From positions 1 to 64,000 of the forward strand of contig CAZBLH010000003.1 of assembly GCA_964492775.1 (NCBI GenBank): DNA of 64,000 nt, in the 5' to 3' direction. The translations under genes were made by a program, and so were the position numbers. Every line of letters begins with the position of its first letter. Positions within the stretch are counted from its first letter, which is position 1. Under the pieces are notes generated by a model that saw only the letters and a list, made by a program, of their open reading frames with translations, did no database searches and was not told where the DNA came from. This document shows, piece after piece, positions 1 to 8,140 of this stretch. The DNA comes from WRDS01 sp964492775. Lineage in GTDB: Bacteria > Actinomycetota > Coriobacteriia > Anaerosomatales > PHET01.

Positions 1-466
1 GGCGCATCTCGACGAGCGAGGCGGGCAGGAAGCCGCGCAGGCCGATGTCGAGGATCAGACCGCCCTTGACGACCTCGATGACCTCGCCCTCGACGTTCTC
101 GCCGCCCTCGAACTTCTCTTCGATGCGCGACCAGGCCCGCTCGTACTCGGCACGCTTCTTCGAAAGGATGAGGCGGCCGTCCTTGTCCTCCTTCTGAAGG
201 ACAAGCGCTTCGATCTCGTCGCCGACGGAGACGATGTCGGACGGATCGGCATCCTTGCGGATGGACAGCTCGCGGACGGGGATGACGCCTTCGGACTTGT
301 AGCCGATATCAAGCAGGACCTCGTCGCGCTCCACGCGAACGATCGTCCCCGAAACGAGGTCGCCATCGTCGAACTCAGTCAGAGTTCCGTCGATCAGCGC
401 GTGCATCTCCTCGTCGGTGTAGTCCACCTGCTCGATGATCGTGCCGTTGTTCTCCTGCTCGGTCAC
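1..466 (-). CDS. rpsA: 30S ribosomal protein S1, 5' part only
   Basis: Partial gene: the first 155 codons lie in the window and the rest is beyond the left edge. The product binds mRNA on the 30S subunit and helps initiate translation. The visible part contains one complete S1 OB-fold repeat (roughly residues 30-100, with VSGTIVRVERDEVLLDIGYK and then KSEGVIPVRELS) and the start of a second (VEGEVIEVVKGGLILDIG). The acidic N-terminus is typical of S1. I chose the GTG at 466..464 because GGAAGGGG sits 8 bases upstream. An in-frame ATG at 484..482 would add six residues but has no good ribosome binding site. It is the first gene of its own transcript, with a leader of about 150 nt. Confidence 0.93.
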   Translation of the reverse strand, partial: MTEQENNGTIIEQVDYTDEEMHALIDGTLTEFDDGDLVSGTIVRVERDEVLLDIGYKSEGVIPVRELSIRKDADPSDIVSVGDEIEALVLQKEDKDGRLILSKKRAEYERAWSRIEEKFEGGENVEGEVIEVVKGGLILDIGLRGFLPASLVEMR

Positions 467-629
467 TGTTTGGACCCCTTCCATACGTCGGGGGCCCCCA
501 TCATGTCCGTCGCCTACAGGTCCGTGGTCGCCGTTGTTCTTCGTCCGTCGCCTACAGGTCCACACATGTCGAGGGGCCAATATTGTCATGGCGCCGGGCA
601 ATGAGCCACGACACCGAACTTGCAGTATA
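467..629 (-). promoter_or_regulatory. rpsA leader with candidate -10 box
   Basis: On the minus strand TATACT (629..624) is the best -10 candidate; no good -35 is visible. It implies a leader of about 150 nt before the GTG at 466. The leader holds two copies of a 19-nt element (listed as a repeat) and a GGGGGCCCCC palindrome at 487..496. S1 genes are often autoregulated through their leader, so this could be a control region, but I recognise no named motif. Confidence 0.45.
505..561. repeat. 19-bp direct repeat in the rpsA leader
   Basis: GTCCGTCGCCTACAGGTCC occurs perfectly at 505..523 and 543..561, a period of 38 bp. In the rpsA mRNA each copy reads GGACCTGTAGGCGACGGAC. The 19-bp spacer is not repeated. 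Both copies lie between the presumed promoter and the start codon. Confidence 0.9.
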
Positions 630-839
630 CATCACCAAACGGCCTCGCTCTACCACGCCCACGCGTCGGCATCAGACGCCAAACCCCTGACTCCGCATTG
701 GAGAAAGTGACCCCTTCCCGAGTGCGACGGAGCAGCGCGGCGTAACCGAGCATCGACACCCTGCGACAACGGACGCGAGTGCCAGCGGAGCGATGACGAT
801 CAGCGCGACGATGACCGAGCCCGAGAGCAGGAACTCGCG
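630..839. other. Intergenic stretch between polA and the rpsA promoter
   Basis: No convincing gene. Reading on in frame past the polA stop codon there are 55 sense codons (839 down to the TGA at 674..672). The first 27 or so encode a hydrophobic, membrane-like segment with G/C-rich third positions; after that the codon pattern decays. There is no start codon or ribosome binding site for a separate gene, so it could be a gene remnant or chance. No intrinsic terminator was seen after polA. Confidence 0.5.
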
Positions 840-3521
840 CTACTTCGCGCTTGCCCAGTCGGATCCGAATCCAATGCTCACCTCCAGGGGCACTGCCAGC
901 TCGACGACGCCCGACATCGCTTCTTGCGCGAGCTCGGCGAGCTCGTCCTTCTCGGCGGTCGGTGCCTCGAAGACGAGTTCGTCGTGAACCTGCAGGACCA
1001 TCCGGGATCTGAGTCCCTGTTCGCGCAGTCGCCGATCCACCTCGATCATCGCGAGCTTCATGATGTCGGCGGCCGTTCCCTGCATCGGGTGGTTCATGGC
1101 CGTGCGCTCCCCGAACGAGCGCAGGTTGAAGTTCCGGCTTGCAAGCTCCGGGATGCGGCGCTTACGACCGAACAGCGTGGTCGCGAAACCGTCGCGGTGC
1201 GCCTCAGCGACAACACGATCGAGGTACTCGCGAACGCCGGGATATGCCGCGTAGTAGCGGTCGATCGTCGCCTGGGCCTCAGCGTTGCCGACCCCGAGCT
1301 TGGGCGCGAGGCCATGTGCCGAGATGCCATACACGATGCCGAAGTTGACGGCCTTGGCCTTCCCCCGCTGCTCCGAGGTGACCTCGGTAGGTGGTACGCC
1401 GAAGACCCGCGCCGCGGTCGCGGTATGGAAGTCAACGCCGCCGGTGAACGCCTCGATCAGACCCCGGTCGCCGGAGAGGTGCGCGAGGATTCGCAGCTCG
1501 ATCTGGCTGTAGTCGGCCGAGACCATGATGTCGCCGGGCATCGAGGGTACGAACGCCGCGCGTATGCGGCGGCCGAGCTCGGTGCGCACGGGGATGTTCT
1601 GCAGGTTGGGGTTGGATGATGAGAGCCTCCCCGTCGCCGCTACCGTCTGGTTGAAGCTCGTATGAAGCCGGCCATCGCCTCCGAGCATCCGCGGCAGGGC
1701 GTCAATGTAGGTCGACTTGAGCTTGGTGAGCTCGCGGTAGGCCACGATCTTCTCGGCGATGGGGTGAAGCGGCGCGAGCGCGGCCAGCACTCCGGCGTCG
1801 GTCGAGTACCCGGTCTTGGTCTTCTTCTGTGGGGGCAGGCCGAGCTTCTCGAAGAGCACCTCCGAGAGCTGCTTGGGTGAGTCGATGGTGAACTGGCACT
1901 CAGCGAGTGCATGGATCTCCTCGCGCAGTTCCTCGATCCCAGAGCTTGCCTCCTCGCCGAGGCGGGCGAGCACGTCAGTGTCAACGCCGACTCCGACCCG
2001 TTCCATGCCGATAAGTACCCCAACGAGCGGCATCTCGATACGCCGAAAGACCTCAAGCGAGCCGTCGTCGGAAAGCCGCTTCTCAAGGTCGGCGGCGAGC
2101 TCAGCCGCGGCCGATGCGTCAATCGCGGCGTCGCAGAACTCCTCGGTCGGCTCGGCCAGCGGGCGGCCGAGGTAGTCGGGGTACAAGGCCCGCAGTGCAT
2201 ACGAGCTGCGGTTGGATTCCAGAAGGTAGGCGGCGACGCCTACGTCGAAGATGCGCTCTCCGCTCACGGCCGACGCCTCGATGCGACAGGAGACCGAGTC
2301 GTCAGCCGGGCAGAGCTTCTGCAGCACGGCCTTCATATCCGCAGCGGCGATGCGGCCGTCCGATACGAGGCCGGCAAGGGCGTCCTCAGCGGCAGCTGCG
2401 TCGACAAGGGCGACCACGTCGGCCGTCGCCACGCCGAGTGGCGGCTCCTCGGCGAACAGGGTGTCGCAGGGCTCGCCGAACGCGACTCCGAGCCACCCGG
2501 TGGCGGGCTCGGCCCCGTGGGCCGCCCACGCGCGCACCCGCTCGATCGCAGCCTCGCCGCTGATGAGCGCGCGTGGGGGCGCGGCGACGGCCATGGCGGC
2601 CTCTGGACCAGGGACGGTGGCTGCCTTCGCCGCGCCGCCCGCCACCGGCAGCGCGAGGAGGCGCTCGAGGAGCGTCGCGAAGCGCAGCTCGCCGAAGGCC
2701 TCGGCAAGCGCCTCGGGGTCGTACCCGCCGAGCTTGACGCGCTCTAGGTCCAGGCCGAGCGGGACCTCGCAGGCGATGGTCGCCACCTTTCGGCTCGCGT
2801 AGGCGGCATCCTCGTGCTCGACCAGGTTGGCGCCGGCGCGCCCGGAGATCTTGCCCTCCTTGGCGGCCTCGATCGCCGCCTCGAGCGTTCCCCACTCCTG
2901 CAGCAGCTTCGCGGCCGTCTTCTCGCCGATCCCGGGGACGCCGGGGATGTTGTCACTAGTGTCTCCCTTGAGCCCCAGATAATCGGGGATCTGAGCCGGG
3001 GTCACGCCGTAGCGCTCCTCGACCTCTGCCGGTCCCATGACGACGATGTCGGTGACGCCCTTGCGCGTCGTGACCACCCGGACGCGGTCGCTCACAAGCT
3101 GGAACGCATCCCGGTCACCGGTCACCAGAAGGATGCGGTAGCCGCACTCTTCGCCACGCCGCGCTAGCGTGCCGAGGATGTCATCGCCCTCCCACCCTTG
3201 AACCTCCACGATCGGGAGCCCCATGGCCGAGATCAGCTTCTTGACCATCGGGAACTGGGCTTTGAGCGCTTCGGCGGTCGGCGGTCGGTGCACCTTGTAC
3301 TGCTCGAGCGCCTCGATGCGGAACAGCGGTTTACCGCAGTCGAAGGCGACAACGACGCCGTCGGGCGCCAGATCGGCGATGAGCTTGATGAGCATCGAGA
3401 TGAACCCATAGGCCGCATTTGTCGGCCGTCCATCGGGTGCGGTCATCGTCTCGGGCAGCGCGTGGAAGGCGCGGTGAAGCAGGCTGTTGCCGTCGAGTAC
3501 GGCGATGGTGCGGTCTGTCAT
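840..3521 (-). CDS. polA: DNA polymerase I
   Basis: 893 aa, normal family length. The protein fills gaps and removes RNA primers during replication and repair. The N-terminal 5' nuclease domain (about 1-290) shows DGNSLLHRAF at 10-19 and the helix-hairpin-helix GVPGIGEKTA near 195. The polymerase domain has motif A DYSQIELR from residue 670, the O-helix KAVNFGIVYG near 723 and motif C QVHDE ending near 848. The middle 3'-5' exonuclease domain looks degenerate: the DTE motif is missing and the region is Ala-rich, as in Taq/Bst enzymes, so proofreading is probably lost. The start ATG at 3521 follows GGAAGG and lies 19 bp after the stop of the GlnR-like gene, suggesting co-transcription. Confidence 0.97.
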   Translation of the reverse strand: MTDRTIAVLDGNSLLHRAFHALPETMTAPDGRPTNAAYGFISMLIKLIADLAPDGVVVAFDCGKPLFRIEALEQYKVHRPPTAEALKAQFPMVKKLISAMGLPIVEVQGWEGDDILGTLARRGEECGYRILLVTGDRDAFQLVSDRVRVVTTRKGVTDIVVMGPAEVEERYGVTPAQIPDYLGLKGDTSDNIPGVPGIGEKTAAKLLQEWGTLEAAIEAAKEGKISGRAGANLVEHEDAAYASRKVATIACEVPLGLDLERVKLGGYDPEALAEAFGELRFATLLERLLALPVAGGAAKAATVPGPEAAMAVAAPPRALISGEAAIERVRAWAAHGAEPATGWLGVAFGEPCDTLFAEEPPLGVATADVVALVDAAAAEDALAGLVSDGRIAAADMKAVLQKLCPADDSVSCRIEASAVSGERIFDVGVAAYLLESNRSSYALRALYPDYLGRPLAEPTEEFCDAAIDASAAAELAADLEKRLSDDGSLEVFRRIEMPLVGVLIGMERVGVGVDTDVLARLGEEASSGIEELREEIHALAECQFTIDSPKQLSEVLFEKLGLPPQKKTKTGYSTDAGVLAALAPLHPIAEKIVAYRELTKLKSTYIDALPRMLGGDGRLHTSFNQTVAATGRLSSSNPNLQNIPVRTELGRRIRAAFVPSMPGDIMVSADYSQIELRILAHLSGDRGLIEAFTGGVDFHTATAARVFGVPPTEVTSEQRGKAKAVNFGIVYGISAHGLAPKLGVGNAEAQATIDRYYAAYPGVREYLDRVVAEAHRDGFATTLFGRKRRIPELASRNFNLRSFGERTAMNHPMQGTAADIMKLAMIEVDRRLREQGLRSRMVLQVHDELVFEAPTAEKDELAELAQEAMSGVVELAVPLEVSIGFGSDWASAK

Positions 3522-3540
3522 TCGTGGTGGCCTTCCGTCG

Positions 3541-4215
3541 TCAGGTACGCCAGAGATAGCCTACCCCACGGACGGTCTCGAGACGACGCGAGAGTTCCGG
3601 TCCGATCTTGGCGCGAACGCGCCGCACGTGGACGTCGACGGTGCGGGAGCCACCGATGTACTCGGTCCCCCACACGCGCCTGAGCAGGATCTCACGTGTG
3701 TACGTTCGGCCAGGGTGGGTGACCAGAAACGCAAACAGGGCGTACTCAAGGTAGGTGAAGTCGATGGGCGACCCGTCTAGATACGCCTGGTAGGTCGCCA
3801 GGTTCAGCAGCAGCTCCCCCACGCGCACCAGCTCCTCGGAGGTTACCTCCTCGCCAGGCCACAACAGTATGCGCACGCGGGCGGCGATCTCGGTGGCCGA
3901 GGCGCCCCGCACTACGAAGTCGCTCGCTACCCCTACTGGCAGGCGTAACGACTCGAGAGTCTCGGCCCCCGCCAGAACGAGCAGCGCGGTCGAGGAGCCC
4001 TCGGATGCGACGCTCTCTACGACCTGGATTGCGTCGTCGGGCTGGTAGCCACCGTCGAGCAGCACCAGGTCGACCGTGCCGCCCAACAGCATCCTGCGCA
4101 ACTCATTGAGCTCACACTCGACAACGGTGAGCTCCAGCCCCGACACGGACTGGGCCATCAGCGCGCGCGTGTGGGCGTCGTCGGAAACGATGAGCATCCG
4201 CTTCATGTGCATCAT
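3541..4215 (-). CDS. GlnR-like OmpR-family orphan response regulator
   Basis: 224 aa. It has a receiver-like domain (1-120) with the presumed Asp at 54 (VDLVLLDGG) but an altered pocket: no TxxxxK-type Lys is evident and FVVRGAS stands in its place. The C-terminal OmpR winged helix (about 130-224) reads THPGRTYTREILLRRVWG and GGSRTVDVHVRRVRAKIGPE, very like actinobacterial GlnR. GlnR proteins act without a partner kinase and control glnA and other nitrogen genes. No histidine kinase is adjacent, and the gene follows glnA and the glutamate synthase genes, which supports a nitrogen role. I moved the start to ATG 4215, preceded by GGGCGG, because the upstream extension looks like leader sequence. 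The exact orthology with GlnR is inferred. Confidence 0.8.
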   Translation of the reverse strand: MMHMKRMLIVSDDAHTRALMAQSVSGLELTVVECELNELRRMLLGGTVDLVLLDGGYQPDDAIQVVESVASEGSSTALLVLAGAETLESLRLPVGVASDFVVRGASATEIAARVRILLWPGEEVTSEELVRVGELLLNLATYQAYLDGSPIDFTYLEYALFAFLVTHPGRTYTREILLRRVWGTEYIGGSRTVDVHVRRVRAKIGPELSRRLETVRGVGYLWRT

Positions 4216-4248
4216 CTTACCGCCCTGCGTCTCGCGTGTGATTGAGTA

Positions 4249-4280
4249 GGCGCCGGGCGGCTTCTGCTCCGCCCGGCGCC
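4249..4280. terminator. GC-rich hairpin between glnA and the GlnR-like gene
   Basis: A perfect 12-bp stem, GGCGCCGGGCGG paired with CCGCCCGGCGCC, around an 8-nt loop. It follows the glnA stop by about 70 nt. No U-tract follows on either strand, so it may attenuate or protect the 3' end of glnA mRNA rather than fully terminate. Confidence 0.55.
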
Positions 4281-4350
4281 GGGATGGCTCTTCTGGTTCA
4301 TGCACTCGGCTCTTCTAGGCACCGAGAGTCGGTCTGCTGGTCCGGACCCG

Positions 4351-5682
4351 CTAGATCGTTGCCAGGTAGCGGTCCATCTCCCACGGGGTGACGTGCTTGA
4401 TGTAGTCGTCCCACTCGGCCTTCTTGTTCTCGCTATAGAAGGCGTGGATATGCTCGCCGAGGATGTCCTTCATGGCCTCAGACCTCTCGAAGAGCTCGAT
4501 GGCCTCGCCAAGGTTCTTCGGAAGGGTCTTGATGCCGGCCTCTTCGAGCTCGGCCTCGGTCATGTGGAAGATGTCGTTGGTGGCCTCAGGCATGAGTTCG
4601 AGCTCTTCCTCGATACCCTTCAGACCGGCGCCGAGCATGACGGCGAACGCGAGGTACGGGTTGGCCGAGGGGTCCGGCGAACGGAGCTCGATGCGGGTCG
4701 CGGCTTCTTTGCCGGGCTTGTACAGCGGCACGCGGACCATAGCCGAGCGGTTGCGCTGTGCCCACGACACGTAGGTCGGAGCCTCGTAGCCCGGAACCAG
4801 ACGCTTGTAGGAGTTCACGAGCGGGTTTGTCACCGCGCAGAACTCAGGCGCGTACTTGAGCAGGCCAGCGATGTACTGCTTGGCGACCTTGGAGAGGTGT
4901 GCAGGATCCTCGGCGTCGTAGAACGCGTTGCCGGTCTCGGTCCAGAGCGACTGGTGCGTGTGCATACCTGAACCGTTCTGGCCCTCGATGGGCTTGGGCA
5001 TGAACGTCGCGTACACGCCGTTGGCCATCGCGATCTCCTTGACCACGAGGCGGTAGGTCATGACCGCGTCGGCCATGGTGAGCGCCTCTTGGTAGCGCAG
5101 GTCGATCTCGTGCTGCGACGGGGCGACCTCGTGGTGAGAGTACTCGACTGGGATACCCATCTTCTCGAGCGTGAGCACGGTCTCGCGACGCAGGTCGCTC
5201 GCGATGTCGAGCGGGGTCAGGTCGAAGTAGCCGCCCTTATCGAGCACCTCGGTGCCCTGGTCATCGGCGAAGTAGAAGAACTCGAGCTCAGGACCCACGT
5301 AGAACGTGTAGCCCATGTCTGCCGCCTTGGCGAGCATGCGCTTCAGCGCGTAGCGGGGGTCACCCTCGAACGGCTCCCCGCTCGGCTTGCGCACGTCGGC
5401 GAAGAGCCGGCCGACGCCCTGGCTCTCGGGACGCCACGGCAGGACCTGGAAGGTCGCGGCATCCGGGAAAGCAACCATGTCCGACTCCTCGATGCGCGTG
5501 AAGCCATCGATCGAGGAGCCGTCGAAACCCATGCCCTCTTCAAAGGCGCCCTCGAGCTCCGAGTCGGTGACGGCAAAGGACTTGAGTACTCCCAGGACGT
5601 CAGTGAACCAGAACCGGATGAACTTGACGTCGCGCTCCTGCACCGTCTTGAGCACGTAATCCTTGTCACACGAAGCTGCCAT
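4351..5682 (-). CDS. glnA: Glutamine synthetase type I
   Basis: 443 aa. The enzyme makes glutamine from glutamate, ammonia and ATP in the cytoplasm, as a dodecamer. It has the N-terminal beta-grasp domain with the DVLG signature, the glutamate/metal segment (VGPELEFFYF) and the nucleotide/ammonia-site motif PKPIEGQNGSGMHTH. The length and the apparent lack of the adenylylation-loop Tyr fit the short GSI-alpha class, which is controlled by feedback and transcription rather than adenylylation (inference). The ATG at 5682 has a strong GGGAGG site 8 nt upstream. It lies downstream of the three glutamate synthase genes, completing a GS/GOGAT set, with candidate GlnR-type boxes in the 113-bp gap upstream. 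Confidence 0.97.
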   Translation of the reverse strand: MAASCDKDYVLKTVQERDVKFIRFWFTDVLGVLKSFAVTDSELEGAFEEGMGFDGSSIDGFTRIEESDMVAFPDAATFQVLPWRPESQGVGRLFADVRKPSGEPFEGDPRYALKRMLAKAADMGYTFYVGPELEFFYFADDQGTEVLDKGGYFDLTPLDIASDLRRETVLTLEKMGIPVEYSHHEVAPSQHEIDLRYQEALTMADAVMTYRLVVKEIAMANGVYATFMPKPIEGQNGSGMHTHQSLWTETGNAFYDAEDPAHLSKVAKQYIAGLLKYAPEFCAVTNPLVNSYKRLVPGYEAPTYVSWAQRNRSAMVRVPLYKPGKEAATRIELRSPDPSANPYLAFAVMLGAGLKGIEEELELMPEATNDIFHMTEAELEEAGIKTLPKNLGEAIELFERSEAMKDILGEHIHAFYSENKKAEWDDYIKHVTPWEMDRYLATI

Positions 5683-5771
5683 TAAGGTCGCCTCCCTTTT
5701 CTGTCGGAACCCCGATCACCATGCGCCGGCGCCACTGGACGCCTCTCGCGAACAAGCCTATGACCACGTGT

Positions 5772-5799
5772 GTTTCGGCGGTGTTTCGCGTTTTGTCAC
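5772..5799 (-). promoter_or_regulatory. Candidate GlnR-type operator upstream of glnA
   Basis: On the minus strand GAAAC (5787..5783), ACCGCC, GAAAC (5776..5772) forms a GAAAC-N6-GAAAC repeat with 11-bp spacing. It is preceded by GTGAC (5799..5795) and followed by GTCAT. Actinobacterial GlnR boxes consist of gTnAc/GaAAc elements 11 bp apart. An almost identical 16-mer is upstream of the hdrBC-glt operon (10933..10948). Confidence 0.5.
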
Positions 5800-6611
5800 A
5801 GGTAGGTGTAGAGCTTTCCGTACGGCCGGTGGCTGATGGGAACCAGCTTGGTGAACGGCTCGGCCATAACGGTTTCGACGTCGAACCCGACGGCCTCGCA
5901 GTATTCCGAAAGCAGTGGCCTGAGCGCCTGCATCTCCTCGCTGGTCGCTGTGAAGACGCCGCACTCCTTGCCCACCTGCCAGGGCTCGACCTCGCCGCGC
6001 AGGTAGATCTCGCCGCCGTGCATGCCGGTGCCGAGGTACCCGCCCACCAGCGGGCCCTCGAGGCGCGACTCGAGGCCGAGAAGGACGAGCAGACCGCCCG
6101 CCATGTACTCGCCGAAGAAGTCGCGCGCCTTCCCGCCGCAGATCATGATCGGGCGCAGGCCCTCGTACGCCTTCATATGGATCCCGACGCGGTAGCCGAC
6201 ATCGCCCTTGATGAAGACTCGGCCACCCCGCATGCCGTACCCGAGCACATCGCCGGCGTTGCCGTGCACAACCACAGTGCCGTCGTTCATGGTGTTGCCC
6301 ACGCCGTCCTGCGCGTTGCCGAACACCTCGACCGTCGGCCCGTCCATGAACATCGCCAGGTCCTGACCGGGAGTGCCGTACACCTCGATCTTGAGGCCCT
6401 TGCCCTTGATGCCCGTGCCGATATAGCGCTGCCCGTTGACGTTATTCAGGCGCACCGTCTTGATTCCATTACTGAAGCAGTTCCTGACGGCCTCGTTTAC
6501 CTGCCGGTAGTAGATCCCTTGGCACTCGATGGTCGCCGTGTCGCCCTCGATCGTGACCGTTGGCTCGACCGCGACGTAGCCCTCGACGGGTCCGGATGTC
6601 AGTGTCGTCAT
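5796..6611 (-). CDS. Glutamate synthase GXGXG (gltB C-terminal) domain protein
   Basis: 271 aa, corresponding to the right-handed beta-helix domain at the C-terminus of bacterial GltB, here a separate polypeptide as in archaeal-type split glutamate synthase. It shows the repeating G-x-G-x-G pattern from about residue 60 to 210 (e.g. GNAQDGVGNTMNDGTVVVHG, GDVLGYGMRGGRVFIKG). In GltB this domain is structural, holding the amidotransferase and synthase domains around the ammonia tunnel. The ATG at 6611 follows GGAGAGGCGAG. It is 12 bp after gltB2 and 113 bp before glnA. Confidence 0.93.
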   Translation of the reverse strand: MTTLTSGPVEGYVAVEPTVTIEGDTATIECQGIYYRQVNEAVRNCFSNGIKTVRLNNVNGQRYIGTGIKGKGLKIEVYGTPGQDLAMFMDGPTVEVFGNAQDGVGNTMNDGTVVVHGNAGDVLGYGMRGGRVFIKGDVGYRVGIHMKAYEGLRPIMICGGKARDFFGEYMAGGLLVLLGLESRLEGPLVGGYLGTGMHGGEIYLRGEVEPWQVGKECGVFTATSEEMQALRPLLSEYCEAVGFDVETVMAEPFTKLVPISHRPYGKLYTYL

Positions 6612-6623
6612 CTCGCCTCTCCT

Positions 6624-8135
6624 CTACAGCCCGGCCGGCTTCACGCCGAGGATCTCGCAGGTCTGCGCGTCCAGCCCCACCGCGCGAAGGCGCTCTCGGC
6701 TGCCGCGCAGTGACTCGACGGCGTTCACGCCGAGCGCGCCCAGGATCTCCTGGACCTCATGGCTCCAGGCGTGGATCAGGTTGGTGAGACGCTCGGCACC
6801 CCACTCGGGGTCGACACGCCGCGTCAGCTCGGGCTTCTGGGTCGTGAGCCCCCAGCTACAGGAGCCGGTGTGGCACCCCTGGCACAGGTGACAGCCGAGG
6901 GCCATGAGCGCAGCCGATCCGACGGCGACGACGTCGGCGCCCAGCGCGATCGCCTTGGCCATGTCCGCCGAAGAGCGGATCGAGCCTGCCGCGACGATCG
7001 AGGCCTGGTTGCGGATTCCCTCGTCGCGCAGGCGCTGGTCGACGACGGCGATGGCGATCTCGATGGGGATGCCGATGTGATCGCGGATGATCGACGGTGC
7101 CGCGCCGGTGCCGCCCTTGAACCCGTCGAGGTACACGTAGTCCGCACCGGCACGCACGATGCCCGAGGCGATTGCGGCGACGTTATGCACAGCCGCGATC
7201 TTCACGCCGACCGGCTTGTAGCCGCTCGCCTCTTTGAGCGAGTAGATGAGCTGGCGCAGGTCCTCGATCGAGTAGATGTCGTGGTGAGGTGCGGGGCTGA
7301 TCGCATCCGTGCCCTGCGGGATCATTCTCGTGGTCGAGACTTCCTTGTTGATCTTCTCGCCAGGCAGGTGACCGCCGATACCGGGCTTGGCGCCCTGGCC
7401 GACCTTGATCTCGATAGCGGCACCGCGGTTCAGGTACTCCGGATTGACTCCGAACCGGCCCGAAGCCACCTGAACGATGACGTTGTCCTGGTAGGGGTAG
7501 AGGTCCGCGTGCAGCCCACCCTCACCGGTGTTCATGAGGATGCCGCAGCGCTCGGCGGCCATGGCCAGCGACTTGTGCACGTTGAGCGAGACCGAACCGT
7601 AGCTCATCGGCGAGAAGATGATCGGCGTGTCGAGCTTGATGTTGCGGAAAACACCCGCGCCGGGCTTGAGCCGGTAGCCGCCACCGCCATCGGACTCGAC
7701 CTCGACGCTGTCCGGCTTGCGACCGAGGTAGGTGCGCAGCTCCATTGGCTCGCGCAGCGGGTCGATAGAGGGGTTGGTGACCTGGCAAGCGTCAAGCACG
7801 AGATGATCGAAGATAGACAGGTAGGGCTTGTCGTTGCCCATGCCCGTCAGCATCACGCCGCCGGACTCGGCCTGGCGCCAGACGTTCTTGCGCAGCTCCG
7901 AGCTCCAGTTCGCATTGTCACGCAGAGCGAGGTCGTTCTTCTTGATCGTGATGCAGTGAGCAGGGCAGTACGTGACGCACCGGTGGCACGCCCTGCACTT
8001 GGAGTCGTCCGGGTACGGCCGCTCGTTGAAGGAGTAGACCCCCCAACCGCACTGCTGTACGCACCGCCCGCACTTGTGGCACTTGTCGTAGTCGATCTGG
8101 ACCCGGAACTCGGGTTGGATGAGGCTTGTAGGCAT
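6624..8135 (-). CDS. Glutamate synthase FMN domain protein with N-terminal ferredoxin module
   Basis: 503 aa. The N-terminal 70 residues carry two [4Fe-4S] Cys clusters (CHKCGRCVQQCG and CRACHRCVTYCP). The rest is the FMN-binding TIM-barrel of glutamate synthase, which turns 2-oxoglutarate plus ammonia into glutamate: GLHADLYPYQDN, KVGQGAKPGIGGHLPGEK, FKGGTGAAPS and a C-terminal Cys-rich GCHLCQGCHTGSC cluster. This ferredoxin-plus-FMN form is typical of archaeal and anaerobic bacterial split GltB. The built-in ferredoxin module suggests reduced ferredoxin or another iron-sulfur donor; no NAD(P)H-using gltD is present in the window. It lies 5 bp after gltB1. Confidence 0.95.
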   Translation of the reverse strand: MPTSLIQPEFRVQIDYDKCHKCGRCVQQCGWGVYSFNERPYPDDSKCRACHRCVTYCPAHCITIKKNDLALRDNANWSSELRKNVWRQAESGGVMLTGMGNDKPYLSIFDHLVLDACQVTNPSIDPLREPMELRTYLGRKPDSVEVESDGGGGYRLKPGAGVFRNIKLDTPIIFSPMSYGSVSLNVHKSLAMAAERCGILMNTGEGGLHADLYPYQDNVIVQVASGRFGVNPEYLNRGAAIEIKVGQGAKPGIGGHLPGEKINKEVSTTRMIPQGTDAISPAPHHDIYSIEDLRQLIYSLKEASGYKPVGVKIAAVHNVAAIASGIVRAGADYVYLDGFKGGTGAAPSIIRDHIGIPIEIAIAVVDQRLRDEGIRNQASIVAAGSIRSSADMAKAIALGADVVAVGSAALMALGCHLCQGCHTGSCSWGLTTQKPELTRRVDPEWGAERLTNLIHAWSHEVQEILGALGVNAVESLRGSRERLRAVGLDAQTCEILGVKPAGL

Positions 8136-8140
8136 TGCGA

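Noticed and set aside
487..496. GGGGGCCCCC palindrome as a terminator upstream of rpsA
   Set aside because: Ten bases with no loop and no U-tract; it cannot form a useful hairpin.
924..1619. Long open frames antisense to polA, e.g. 231 codons on the plus strand
   Set aside because: High-GC genes give long antisense frames; these have no ribosome binding sites, show Arg/His/Gly-rich composition and lie over conserved polA motifs.
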